Below are positions 1 to 9,000 of a stretch of 64,000 bases of DNA, in pieces (the first letter of the stretch is position 1; every line of letters begins with the position of its first letter). Position numbers and translations under genes: made by a program. The notes beneath the pieces were generated by a model. That model made no database searches. It was not told the DNA's origin and saw only the letters and a list, made by a program, of their open reading frames with translations. Location of the stretch: contig DATIYF010000024.1 in the NCBI GenBank assembly GCA_035517775.1, positions 124,001-188,000 on the forward strand, given 5' to 3'. This DNA comes from DATIYF01 sp035517775 (GTDB lineage Bacteria > Acidobacteriota > Terriglobia > Terriglobales > Acidobacteriaceae).

Positions 1-63
1 GGCCAAGCCCGGCGCAACCAGCACCAGCCACAGGCCCCAGGCCAATAGCGTTCTAACCTTCAC
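1..63 (-). CDS. N-terminal fragment of a secreted protein (gene runs off the window)
   Basis: Only the first 21 codons are inside the window. A GTG start at 63-61 is preceded on the minus strand by a strong Shine-Dalgarno sequence (AAGGGAGAG, 4 nt before the start). The peptide has a basic start (MKVRT) followed by a hydrophobic stretch ending in APGLA, which is a typical Sec signal peptide. The mature protein lies outside the window, so the function is unknown. It follows shikimate kinase on the same strand and may be the last gene of that operon. Confidence 0.6.
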   Translation of the reverse strand, partial: MKVRTLLAWGLWLVLVAPGLA

Positions 64-130
64 TAATCTCTCCCTTTCGAAAAACCGGTTTGGTGAGGCT
101 GAGGATCGCCCGCGCCGAGAACCGGGGAAT

Positions 131-712
131 TTACAACCCCTGCGCGATCTCGGCCGCAACCGCCTCGATGGTCTTTCCGCTGGTCTCAATGCGCGCAGCC
201 GCTTTCCCGTAGTGCGGCCGCCTGTCCTGGTAAAGCCGGCTAAACTGGTCGGCGTCCTTGCCCAAGGGGCGCTCCACTGCCTCCTGCTGGCAGCGCCGGA
301 AAAGCTCCTCTACCGGTGCATCCAGAAAAACCAGGTGGGCCTTCGCCTGTTCCAGCAGAGCGGCGTTGCCCGGCTGGACCATCGTTCCACCACCCAGCGC
401 GACCACCCGCGGCCCCGATCCAAGCTCGGCAACCAGTTCGGCCAATGCCTTATGTTCGGCCTGCCGGAAGGCCGCCTCGCCGGACTCGCGAAAAATCTCT
501 TCGATGCTGCGCTTTTCCCCAGTCACGATTCGCTGGTCGAGGTCCTCGAAGGGCCAGCCCAGCCGCCGCGCCAGCGCCTGCCCCACACTGCTCTTGCCTG
601 CGCCCATGAAGCCCACCAGGAACACCGAGCGCAAGCTGCCCTCTGGCTTCCGCGTGGACGTGGCTGCCTCCGCCTGCTGGGCCGGATGGAGTCCTCGTGC
701 CGGCTCTTGCAT
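131..712 (-). CDS. aroK: Shikimate kinase
   Basis: Phosphorylates shikimate to shikimate 3-phosphate with ATP in the cytoplasmic aromatic amino acid (chorismate) pathway. Starting from the ATG at 712 (193 residues), the core begins with SVFLVGFMGAGKSSVGQALA, whose GxxxxGKS is the Walker A loop. It continues with the DLD shikimate-binding segment, the GGG motif (VALGGGT) and the RPL lid region (ERPLGKD). An upstream GTG at 769 would extend the protein by 19 residues but overlap the preceding gene by 29 bp; neither start has a convincing Shine-Dalgarno sequence. It is the last full gene of a minus-strand run that starts with an ECF sigma factor, an unusual setting for an aromatic biosynthesis gene that may only reflect readthrough. 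Confidence 0.93.
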   Translation of the reverse strand: MQEPARGLHPAQQAEAATSTRKPEGSLRSVFLVGFMGAGKSSVGQALARRLGWPFEDLDQRIVTGEKRSIEEIFRESGEAAFRQAEHKALAELVAELGSGPRVVALGGGTMVQPGNAALLEQAKAHLVFLDAPVEELFRRCQQEAVERPLGKDADQFSRLYQDRRPHYGKAAARIETSGKTIEAVAAEIAQGL

Positions 713-740
713 CCGCCGTGAGCCAATCCAGCCAGATTGT

Positions 741-1589
741 CTAGCGTTTCTTGAGGTGGATTTTACCACTGATGGAGAACAACTTAACCGAGGAAGCGGC
801 CTTGCCTATCGTACCCTCGAAGGCACTCTTTGCCTTCACCGGGAACGAGCTGTGCCGCGGCTGCAGCGAGAAGTCATTATCCACCTCGCCGTGCTCGGAA
901 CGCGCGACCACGTCCATCGAGGCGTAGCTGGGCGCCACCGCCTCAATGTCGCCGGTGTGGCTGGTCAGGCTGTAATCGCCCGCCGCGCCAAACAGGCCGT
1001 CATAGCTGATCTTGCCGCTGTTGGAGTTAACCTGCACCGAAGGCCCATTCACCGCGGTCAAGGTTACATCCCCGCTCACCGAAGTTACTTCCACGTGGCC
1101 ATCCTCAATGTTGGTCAGGGTGACGGGGCCGCTCAGAGTTCTTACCCGGACGTGGCCGCCGGTAACCTGGCGCACCGTCACATTGGCTACCGTGCCTTCT
1201 ACCGCAACATCGCCGCGCAAACCCTCCACGTTCAGCGGGCCGGTGGCCGATTGCACGCTGACTGTGGCGCCGGCAGGGACTTCCAATTCGTAGTCCACCC
1301 GCCCGGTTTCCTGGGTGGCGCCGGGAAGCAGATGAGAGACGAAATCCACCCGGCTGCCCGCCTGGATGTGATCCGGTTCTACTTTGTCGGAGTAAAGGAC
1401 CGCGGTAACGAGCACGTCGCTGTTGCTGCCCGGCTTGACTGAAACTGCGCCGTATTGATTGACCACCGAGATGTTGGCCCTGCGGCCGACATGGAAGCGG
1501 AACTCCTTGCGGGTTTCCGCCACCGCCAGGCTGGCTCCGGCCAGCACCACCACCACCGCGAGTCTTACCGCACGCTGCCTGTTTTGCAT
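741..1589 (-). CDS. Exported DUF4097-family beta-helix-like protein
   Basis: A 282-residue protein with an N-terminal signal peptide (hydrophobic VRLAVVVVLAGASLAVAET). After it come repeated short strands of the type GxVxVxxxxGxVxL, for example SGPVTLTNIEDG and SGDVTLTAVNG. This repeated pattern is typical of DUF4097 (putative adhesin), which folds as a right-handed beta-roll. It is likely periplasmic or anchored at the envelope. It lies directly downstream of an ECF sigma factor and its anti-sigma factor, an arrangement seen often in Acidobacteriota, where DUF4097 proteins are suspected envelope sensors or effectors; that role is inference. No catalytic residues are recognisable. Confidence 0.8.
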   Translation of the reverse strand: MQNRQRAVRLAVVVVLAGASLAVAETRKEFRFHVGRRANISVVNQYGAVSVKPGSNSDVLVTAVLYSDKVEPDHIQAGSRVDFVSHLLPGATQETGRVDYELEVPAGATVSVQSATGPLNVEGLRGDVAVEGTVANVTVRQVTGGHVRVRTLSGPVTLTNIEDGHVEVTSVSGDVTLTAVNGPSVQVNSNSGKISYDGLFGAAGDYSLTSHTGDIEAVAPSYASMDVVARSEHGEVDNDFSLQPRHSSFPVKAKSAFEGTIGKAASSVKLFSISGKIHLKKR

Positions 1590-1646
1590 GTCTTCTCTCT
1601 CCGCAAACCAGAAACGCCACCGACGGTTTCCCGACTTCGCCCGGCA

Positions 1647-2309
1647 CTATGGCAGGGAACGATCCAATGCCATCTGATAAACCATGGTTTTCTGCTCGTA
1701 GGCATTCACCAAATACCGCTGCACTTCCTCGTCATTGGGATTGTCCTGAGCGGAGGCCTCGGCGTCCCGGATGTACTCGTTGATGTTCTGCAGATCTGCG
1801 GCGTACATGGCGCGCAACGCGGGCGACCGGGCCCCCACGGCCTGGAGCAGTTGCAGATCATCGGCCGGCATCTCCACCGCGGGATGCGTTCGCGAAGACA
1901 CGGTCACCACCGGGGCGGCGGGCGCGGAAGCGGACAGAGTTTGCTGCGCCACGACCGAAGGCCCTTGCACGGGCATTTCGCGGTACTTCACGATGCCGAA
2001 GGCAAACATCAGCGCCGCGGCGGTGGGCAGAAGCCATAGCGGGCTCCAGCGCCACCGGTTGCGCGGCTCTGCCACCGGATGGGGCTCGTGAATCAGCCCC
2101 TCCTGCCGCAGCGCCACTTCAATGGAATTCCATACCCGCGGGCTGGGCTCTTCGCTCGCCCGCAGAAACCTGGCCTGTTGGGAAATGGCCTCCAGATCGG
2201 AAGCCAGTTCGGCGCATGCCCGGCACGTCCTTAAGTGCGATTGCAGCGCGGCGGTGCCGGCGCCTTCCAGCATCTCTGGCAGAAGACGCTCAAATTCTGC
2301 GCAGTTCAT
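1647..2309 (-). CDS. Membrane anti-sigma factor with zinc-binding HC2 domain
   Basis: A 220-residue protein. Its first 40 residues carry the zf-HC2 anti-sigma signature: a Cys near the start (MNCAEF) and the HxxxCxxC motif (HLRTCRAC, residues about 26-33). One transmembrane segment follows (WSPLWLLPTAAALMFAFGIV, about residues 70-90), then a periplasmic C-terminal region rich in Ala, Ser and Thr and ending in a helical segment. The layout fits a ZAS-type anti-sigma factor that holds the neighbouring ECF sigma at the membrane. The gene starts 39 bp after the sigma factor stop, so the two are probably co-transcribed. Confidence 0.85.
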   Translation of the reverse strand: MNCAEFERLLPEMLEGAGTAALQSHLRTCRACAELASDLEAISQQARFLRASEEPSPRVWNSIEVALRQEGLIHEPHPVAEPRNRWRWSPLWLLPTAAALMFAFGIVKYREMPVQGPSVVAQQTLSASAPAAPVVTVSSRTHPAVEMPADDLQLLQAVGARSPALRAMYAADLQNINEYIRDAEASAQDNPNDEEVQRYLVNAYEQKTMVYQMALDRSLP

Positions 2310-2348
2310 ACATCTCTCTCCCCGGTATCGCTCTCGGTCCTGCTCCGG

Positions 2349-2972
2349 CTACGGCTTGGCGGCCTTTTCGGCTCTGCTCGTTCGCAGGAGCTCGCGCAGT
2401 TTCATGCGCGCTTTGTGTAACTGTGACTTGCTGTTGCCGATCGAACATCCCACCAGCTCGGCGATTTCATTGTGCTCGAAACCCTCCACATCGTGCAGCA
2501 CAAAAATCTTGCGGTAGCCGGGCGGCAGCGCCTCCACCGCCCGCTGCAGCTGCAACCGGTCTAGCGAACTGGCCAGCAGCGGATCGGGCGCTCCCAGCTC
2601 TTTTCTCGGCGTTTCCTCTTCGCTCTCCAGTGTATCTTCCAGCGGCACCACCGGCAGGCCCTTCTTGCGCAGCTGCATCAGCACCACGTTGACCGCCATG
2701 CGGTGCAGCCAGGTGGAAAACGCAGATTCCCCGCGGAAGGTGCCAATCTTGCGAAACAGCTGAAGGAAGGCTTCTTGCGTAAGGTCTTCGGCCGCAGCTG
2801 TGTTGGCCGTCATGCGCAGGCATAAAGAATACACACGCCGTTTGTGGAGATTGTACAAGTACTCAAAGGCTGCTCCGTCTCCCTGCTTGGCGCGTTCGAT
2901 CGCCTCGCCTTCGGAGAACCGGTCAGCCCGCGTACTTCGCGCGTCCGTCAAAGTCGCCTTTTCCGGCCGCAT
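2349..2972 (-). CDS. ECF (group 4) sigma-70 family RNA polymerase sigma factor
   Basis: A 207-residue two-domain sigma factor. Region 2 spans about residues 30-100, with the core-binding and -10 recognition helices (AAEDLTQEAFLQLFRKI, then STWLHRMAVNVVL). Region 4 spans about 140-200 and includes the helix-turn-helix HNEIAELVGCSIGNSKSQLH. It lacks regions 1 and 3, as expected for ECF sigmas. With the downstream anti-sigma and DUF4097 genes it forms a probable envelope-stress module and is likely autoregulated. No convincing Shine-Dalgarno sequence precedes the ATG. Confidence 0.93.
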   Translation of the reverse strand: MRPEKATLTDARSTRADRFSEGEAIERAKQGDGAAFEYLYNLHKRRVYSLCLRMTANTAAAEDLTQEAFLQLFRKIGTFRGESAFSTWLHRMAVNVVLMQLRKKGLPVVPLEDTLESEEETPRKELGAPDPLLASSLDRLQLQRAVEALPPGYRKIFVLHDVEGFEHNEIAELVGCSIGNSKSQLHKARMKLRELLRTSRAEKAAKP

Positions 2973-3274
2973 TAAGTCAGATGCGGCACAAATAGCTTTG
3001 CGTTGTACTGCTTGCGGCGGGCCGGGGTAAAGCCGTCCGGCCTAAAATGCTCATTTTCCAACCCCGGGGTTCGAACCCTGGGCGCCGGGCGGTGACCTTA
3101 GTGCCTTTCTCGCAGACTACCCGCCACCCCAGACGCCGGTCAATCGGCTTTCTGGTTCCCGCCAGGGCATGAGGGCGCCGCAGCCTCCCGTCCCGTGCTT
3201 CTGATGGATTCCTTACAAATCCAACAGGATGCGGAGAAAAGCAGACTTACCGCGTCCGGCAGCCGCTCCCTTCC
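2973..3274. other. Intergenic region between sigma factor and MFS gene
   Basis: About 300 bp without a credible gene. It must hold the promoter of the minus-strand sigma operon. It contains a near-palindrome AAAATG-CT-CATTTT (3044-3057) and, just beyond, a tRNA T-arm-like element (3065-3081, listed separately). Nothing recognisable was seen in 3103-3274. Confidence 0.5.
3065..3081. other. Isolated tRNA T-arm-like element (possible tRNA remnant)
   Basis: The motif GGGGTTCGAACCC looks like a tRNA T arm with its 7-nt loop (TTCGAAC, 3070-3076). I could not build matching acceptor, D or anticodon arms on either strand, and each T-stem reading has one mismatch. It is either a decayed tRNA 3' end or a chance palindrome. 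Confidence 0.25.
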
Positions 3275-4558
3275 TTAAGCCGGCGCGGAAGCCGTGGTAA
3301 TTGTCTCTAACCCGTGACCATGTGGGCCAGTTTCTCTTTGACGCAACAGAAGGGCAAAAAGCACGCCCAGGAAGCCCAAAACCGAGAACATCCACATTCC
3401 CAGCCGGTAGCCGGCGGGGTTCTGGGCGCTGGCATGGCTGTAATCGTTGGCCCAGCCGATCAGCAGGTTCAAGCCGGCCATCCCGATGTTCTGGATCATG
3501 GTCATCAGCCCGTAAGCGGTTCCCAGCCGCGATTGCTCCACGATGTAGGCCACGGACGGCCATATCACCGCGGGGACCAGCGAGAAAGCCACTCCCATCA
3601 TGGCCATGGGCACATAAAGGCTGATCTGGGTATAGGCCATCATGAGATAGACGGGGATGAGCAGCATCGAGCCAAGCATCATGAGCAGGGCGCGGTGGCC
3701 AAGCTTATCCACGAACAGACCGAAGATCGGGGTTCCGAACATGGTGAAGGCGGTCAGAATGCTGATCAGGAAGCCCCCCAGCTCGCGGCTGGTGCCATGC
3801 GCCTGAATGAAGAACTTGATGGCGAAGGTCTCGAAGGGAAAGATGGCGGCGTAAAACACGATGCACAGCGCCACGATGTACCAGTACGAAAGCCCGAAAC
3901 GATAGATGTCGCGGAAGACCACTTTATCGGTCGAGCCCTGCTGCCCCAGCGAGAAGTGCCTTTCCGCGTAGCGCTCCATCACACCGTAGGCAATGGGCGC
4001 AAGGACGCAAAGCGTGGCGAAGCCTACGGCGATGAAAAGGGGGTTGCGCCAGTTGGTGTACGCCGCCTTGGCCCAGGTGGGCGAGTTTTGCGCCAGCCAG
4101 GTGCCGAAGCGGGCGAGCATTAGGTTGATGCCGTAAGCGAAGCTCAACTCCTTGCCGCGAAACCACTTCGCCGCCGCTGTGATCACCGCGACGATGAGCG
4201 ATTCCGCCCCCAGGCCGAAGATCAGCCGCCCCGTCGCCATGACGGCGAGCCGCGGCGAGAGCGGCGTGACTGCCGCTCCAATCAGGCAGATGGTGCCGAA
4301 GATCAGAATGGCTTTGCGGGTGCCGATGCGGTCCACGATATAGCCGCCCAGCAGCACCATGATGATATTGGGCATGCTGTAAATGGCCTGCAGCCAACCG
4401 ATGTTGGCGTCCGAAAAGCCCAGTTGTTTCGAGAGCAGATCGGCGATGGGCGCAATGCAGTCGTAAACGTAATAGTTGCCGAACATCGCCAGGCTGAGGA
4501 CTACCAGCACCACCCAGCGATATAGGCGGGAAGGCTCCGGGCGCGAGGTTTCAGGCAT
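3275..4558 (-). CDS. Major facilitator superfamily transporter
   Basis: A 427-residue protein with about 12 hydrophobic segments. The loop after TM2 carries the MFS signature-like GGYIVDRIGTRKA (about residues 71-83), and a second copy after TM8 reads GLFVDKLGHRALL. The N-terminal segment GNYYVYDCIAPI resembles the MFSD1-like branch, but substrate cannot be assigned from sequence. A perfect LacI-family-type palindrome lies about 75-85 bp upstream of the start, which hints at sugar-dependent control. The gene stands alone and is divergent from a small exported protein. Confidence 0.85.
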   Translation of the reverse strand: MPETSRPEPSRLYRWVVLVVLSLAMFGNYYVYDCIAPIADLLSKQLGFSDANIGWLQAIYSMPNIIMVLLGGYIVDRIGTRKAILIFGTICLIGAAVTPLSPRLAVMATGRLIFGLGAESLIVAVITAAAKWFRGKELSFAYGINLMLARFGTWLAQNSPTWAKAAYTNWRNPLFIAVGFATLCVLAPIAYGVMERYAERHFSLGQQGSTDKVVFRDIYRFGLSYWYIVALCIVFYAAIFPFETFAIKFFIQAHGTSRELGGFLISILTAFTMFGTPIFGLFVDKLGHRALLMMLGSMLLIPVYLMMAYTQISLYVPMAMMGVAFSLVPAVIWPSVAYIVEQSRLGTAYGLMTMIQNIGMAGLNLLIGWANDYSHASAQNPAGYRLGMWMFSVLGFLGVLFALLLRQRETGPHGHGLETITTASAPA

Positions 4559-4630
4559 TCCGACCTTTCAACAAGCAGCGAACGCACACCCGCAAATCAA
4601 GAAGATATCAGATCGGTAACTCCCTGAGGT

Positions 4631-4644
4631 TGCAAGCGCTTGCA
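4631..4644. promoter_or_regulatory. LacI/GalR-type operator palindrome
   Basis: TGCAAGCGCTTGCA is a perfect 14-bp palindrome with the central CG typical of LacI/GalR-family operators. It lies in the divergent intergenic region, 73 bp upstream of the MFS start (4558) and 113 bp upstream of the exported protein start (4757). No LacI-family gene is in the window, so the regulator would act in trans. Confidence 0.55.
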
Positions 4645-4756
4645 TACGGTATCTTCCCGATGCCAGAAGAACACTAGCCACGGTCACTTTCCCGGCCGGT
4701 CGCGCCATTGCAGAATACTAGCTCCGAAAAACGCCACAAACATAGCGGGGATACCT

Positions 4757-5179
4757 ATGCGACTCAAGATTGTCTTTGCCGTGCTCATTTTGACTTCACT
4801 GGCCTATGCCAAGAAGCCCAAGCACTACGACAGTGGAACCCTGGTGCGCATGGATTCGGTGCAGTGCGGCCTGGATGAGAATAGCGGCAAGAGCTTTGCC
4901 GGAGAAGTTCTGGGCACCGACTCTGGCCACAAGAAAACCCAGGAAGTGCTTTGTCAGGAATACATCCTCCAGACCGACCACATGATGTATCACATCCGCC
5001 CCAAGGACCAAAAGCATCCCGAACTGCTGCCGGTGGGAGATCACGCGCAGTTTCGCATGGACAAGGACAAAATGGTGCTGCGCGTGGAAGACCTCGACGA
5101 TAAAGACCGCGATTACACCGTGGTTTCGATTACGCCGCGCGATAGCAGCAAGCCGCCCGATACCACGGCTTCCAAGTAA
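4757..5179 (+). CDS. Small exported protein of unknown function
   Basis: The start at 4757 gives a 140-residue protein with a clean signal peptide (MRLKIVFAVLILTSLAYA, cleavage before KKPKHYD). The longer upstream reading has no signal sequence and was rejected. The mature part is hydrophilic, with many Lys, Asp and His, and two cysteines (VQCGL and VLCQE) that could form a disulfide. I recognise no domain. It is probably periplasmic. A weak GGGG-type ribosome site precedes the ATG. Confidence 0.65.
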   Translation: MRLKIVFAVLILTSLAYAKKPKHYDSGTLVRMDSVQCGLDENSGKSFAGEVLGTDSGHKKTQEVLCQEYILQTDHMMYHIRPKDQKHPELLPVGDHAQFRMDKDKMVLRVEDLDDKDRDYTVVSITPRDSSKPPDTTASK

Positions 5180-5213
5180 GCCATCGAGACGGCCAGAATT
5201 CATGCGCACAACC

Positions 5214-5235
5214 GGGCAGGTTTTCGAATCTGCCC
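5214..5235 (+). terminator. Possible terminator hairpin after the small exported protein
   Basis: A 6-bp stem (GGGCAG/CTGCCC) with a 10-nt loop lies 35 bp after the stop at 5179. There is no clear U-tract, so termination is uncertain. A second hairpin (GCCTTGG-TGCG-CCAAGGC, 5339-5356) sits in the leader of the next gene. Confidence 0.3.
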
Positions 5236-5386
5236 TGGCGTGGCACCCGTCCACGAAGTCCGAAGGTACTCCTACAGGGTCTTCCTTCCCAACCGCTGAC
5301 TCCCTGCGGGCATCTTAGCTTCCGCTCGCCCGGCTTTCGCCTTGGTGCGCCAAGGCCTGCCTGATCGAGAAGGAGACGAACTTATT

Positions 5387-5977
5387 ATGAAACATACATT
5401 TGTGTTGGGCCTGTTGCTGTTGGCCTTGCTTGCCCCCTCATGCGTGATGGCACAGGCCTATGATCACGGCGAGGTAGGCGCTTTTGCCGACTACTTTCGC
5501 CTAGGGGTCACCAATCCCGAGATCAATTTCGTAGGGCTGGGAGGCCGCGCCAGCTTCAATGTCGCTTCTCACGTCGCGATCGAAGCGGAAATGAGCTACG
5601 ACTTCGAGCGCAACTTCACCAGCACCTTTTCCAATGGGGCGAGCACCGAATTCGTCACTACCCGGCTGCGCCCGCTGACCGGCCTTTTCGGGCCGAGATT
5701 TCAATCGGGAGCTTCTTCGCCCGTGCGGTTCTTCATTACCCCGAAGGTCGGGTTCATCAACTTCACCGTGACCAACCAGAACGCTTCCTCGGGCTTCCAG
5801 AGCGCGCTGGGCGCAGTGACCGCGGGAAACACCCGGCTGGCGCTGTATCCCGGAGGCGGCATCGAGGGTTTCTGGGGATTCTTCGGCTTCCGTCTGGATG
5901 TAGGCGACGAGATCTACTTCGACAATGGCGCCAGAAACAATCTGCGGGCCACCTTTGGGCCTGTCATCCGCTTCTAG
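5387..5977 (+). CDS. Outer membrane beta-barrel protein
   Basis: The ATG at 5387 follows an AAGGAG ribosome site with good spacing and begins a signal peptide (MKHTFVLGLLLLALLAPSCVMAQA). The 196-residue product has alternating hydrophobic and polar strands rich in aromatic residues and Gly (for example GEVGAFADYFRLG and ATFGPVIRF). It ends in Phe, the usual C-terminal signal of outer membrane barrels recognised by the BAM machinery. It resembles the small 8-stranded OmpA/OmpX-like barrels found in many Acidobacteriota; exact function is unknown. A strong bidirectional terminator follows. Confidence 0.75.
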   Translation: MKHTFVLGLLLLALLAPSCVMAQAYDHGEVGAFADYFRLGVTNPEINFVGLGGRASFNVASHVAIEAEMSYDFERNFTSTFSNGASTEFVTTRLRPLTGLFGPRFQSGASSPVRFFITPKVGFINFTVTNQNASSGFQSALGAVTAGNTRLALYPGGGIEGFWGFFGFRLDVGDEIYFDNGARNNLRATFGPVIRF

Positions 5978-5999
5978 CGGAGGGGCAGTTCGAGGGGGT

Positions 6000-6040
6000 G
6001 AAAGTCCGCGGCCGCCGCAAGGGAAAGGCCGCGGACTTTC
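6000..6040. terminator. Bidirectional intrinsic terminator between convergent genes
   Basis: A perfect 14-bp inverted repeat (GAAAGTCCGCGGCC with its complement at 6027-6040) has a 13-nt loop. A-rich and T-rich ends on both sides make it usable in either direction. It lies 23 bp after the barrel-protein stop and 6 bp after the end of the convergent SBBP gene. Confidence 0.85.
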
Positions 6041-6045
6041 TGTAT

Positions 6046-9000
6046 CTACTGCACGGTCAAGCTGACCGAGGCGGTGTGGGTGAGGGCGCCGCTGTTCGCG
6101 CTTCCCGTGACTACGATGGTGTAATTGTTCGGCGGCGTGCCCGGGTCGGCAGACTTCAGACCGCCATTGCTGCTGCCGCTGCAGGAAGGCAGCAGGAACA
6201 AGGCGGTGACCGCCATTAGGGCGAGGAAGAAGCTGGCCAGCCGCTTCTTGCGCTTCCCAATTCCGGCGCCCACCAGCGCCAGCCCCGCGATCGGCAGCAG
6301 AACGGCGTAAAGCGCGCCCCAGCGCGGCGCGGGCGGAATTCCGCGTAGCGCCAGAGGTCCAGTAGTGCTGACGGTCAGGGTAGAGGTGCCTTGCCCGCCG
6401 GTTACCGTTGCCGTGCTGAATGCGCATTGCGGGGGAGGGGCGGCGGCGGGTGTAATGCTGGTACAGGAAAGCTCAACATCGGAGCTGAAGCCTCCGGCTG
6501 GGCTGATGGTGAGGGTGGAAGTGGCCGAGCCGCCCGCCGAAACCGACGCCGGCGAGAGGGGCGTCGCCGCAATCGTGAAATCAGGCGCGGTTTGCAGCGT
6601 GAGGTTAAGGCTCACGGAGTGATCGTCGCTGCCCGAGGTTCCTTCAACGGTCACGTTTACGGCCCCGGCCGCAGCCGAGGAAGTGGTATTGACCGTCAGA
6701 GTGGAATGGCCCGAGCCGCCGGTGATTTTTGCCGGGCTAAAAGAGCAGCTCACGCCCGTGGGCATGCCGCTGCCGCAACTCAATGAGACGTCTCCCGCGA
6801 AGCCATTCGCCGGAGCGACTGTCACGCTGGAGGTTGAGGAGCTGCCCGCGGCAATGGAGGCAGGGGCAAGCGCGCTCGCCGTAAGCTGAAAGTTTTCCAC
6901 TTTCAAGCTGACCGTGGCGGCGTGAGTGGCCGCTCCCGCGCTTCCGGAGACGGTGATGGTGTAGTTGCCGGCTTTGGCCGCGGATGTGGTGCTGAAGGTC
7001 AGGGTCGAGTTGAAGCCGTCTCCGGCGGGCGTGCCCGAGGGAGGGCTGAAGCCGCAGCTCGCGCCGGCCGGCAGTCCCGAGCAGGAGAGCGTTACCGCGG
7101 AGCTGAATGGGCTGTTGAGGGAATTGACCGCAAGTGCAACCTGGGCCGATGACCCGGCCAGGAGCGAGACGCTGCCATCCCCGGCCGAGATGGAGAAATC
7201 GGCTGCGGCCGCGCCCACCTTGGCGACGAATGCATCGGTCACGCCGCCGCCATTGCTTGCTTGCAGGGGAGAAGCGGTGGGGAAGCCGCTGGTGCTGTTG
7301 GTGTTGCCGGCCACATAAGCGCTGCCTGCTGAGTCCACCGCAACCCCGCCCAGGGCGGATTGCGCCACCGACCCCTGAAAACTGTTTTCGTTGCCTTTGC
7401 CCCCGAGATAGCTCGAGTACACCAACCCTCCAGTGTTGCTCAGCTCAGTGATGAAGGCATCGGCCCCGCCGCCGTTGGCCGCCTGGAAGGCCGACATGGT
7501 GGGAAAGCCGGCGGTCGAAAACGTGCGGCCGGTGACGTAGGCATCGCCCAGAGGATCGAGCGCGATGGCGGTAGCCTCGTCGTTGGACGTTCCTCCTAGA
7601 TAGGTTGAGAAGATGAGTCCGCTGCCCTGGGCATTCAGTTTGGCAACGAAAGCATCAGGCGCGCCGGCGTTGGCCTTCTGGGCCGGGGCAGCGGTGGGGA
7701 AATCGCCCGAGGTGGTAAGGCCGGCCACATAGGTCTCGCCCGCGGCGTCCACGGCGATGGCGTTGGCGTCATCGGTACCGCTGCCGCCGAGATAAGTCGA
7801 ATAGAGCAGGACTGAGCCGCCGGCTTTGATCTCAGCCACGAAGGCATCATCGAGGCCGCCGTTGCAGGCGCCGTCGGTGCCGCAACGGGTCTGGAAAGCG
7901 CCGGAGGTATGGGGAAAATCGGAGGAGAGCGTAACCCCGGTGGCGTAGATATTGTTTGAGGCGTCAAGGGCAATGCCCGTAACCAGGTCGGCAGCGCTGC
8001 CGCCGAGATAGGTGGAATAGATCAGGGCGGTGGCGGCGGGGTTCAGCTCGGCGACAAAGCCATCATCGAAACCGGCGTTGTTGGCTTGGATAGTGCTGTC
8101 GGAAGCGCCGGGGAAATCGTTGGAGAAAGTTTCGCCGCCAACATAGGCGTCGCCGTTGCTATCCACCGCAATGCTGTTGCCGGAGTCGGCGTCGCTGCCG
8201 CCAAGATAAGTCGCATAAGTGATGTTCCCGCTGGAGTTGAGCTTGAGGGCAAAGGCGTCAAGCGCGCCCTGCCGCGAAGCCCCCAGCACGCCCGCCGTGA
8301 CGGGAAAGTCGGGGGAACTGGTGGTGCCTGCGATATAAGCATTGCCGCTACCATCTACGGCAATTGAATTTCCGGTCTCATCGCCGCTGCCGCCGATGAG
8401 CGTGGTGTAGTTCAAGGCGGAACCGTCGGCCTCGATCTGGCTGACGAAGACGTCTAGATTGGCTTTGGCGGAAACCGTTGCCGAAGCGCCGGGGAAGTTG
8501 GGCGAAGCGGTATCGCCGGTGACGTAGGCATGCCCCGAACTATCCACCGCGATGGCCGTGGCATCATCCTGGGCTGAGCCCCCGAGTAAAGTCGAGTAGC
8601 TCAGCACCGGATCAATCACCAGCTCGCGGCCGTGGTCATAGCGGCCGAAAGCGAGCGTCACCTGATGGTGGCGGTGCAGCACGAAGCGCGCTTCCACCAG
8701 ATGGCGCACTCCCTCCTGTTCCTGATACGCGGCCGGCTTGTGCAGGCGCAGCTGCCCGGCCGCGGAGGCCAGGACCAGATCACCGCTGGGGTTTGTCGTA
8801 AGCTGGCGGGCGCCCCAGAAACGCAGGCGGATGGGTGAGGTGGCGGCCCCGGGCGCGACTACAAAATCAAACTCCAGCTGGCGCCGCCCGCCGTGGAAAA
8901 GCATGTCCACTCCGGGATAGACCTGCAGATAGCGCACCGAGGCGTAGTGCGGCACACTGCGCTGCCAGTGCTGCGGGTCCTTGCCCAGAAAATAGTTCGA

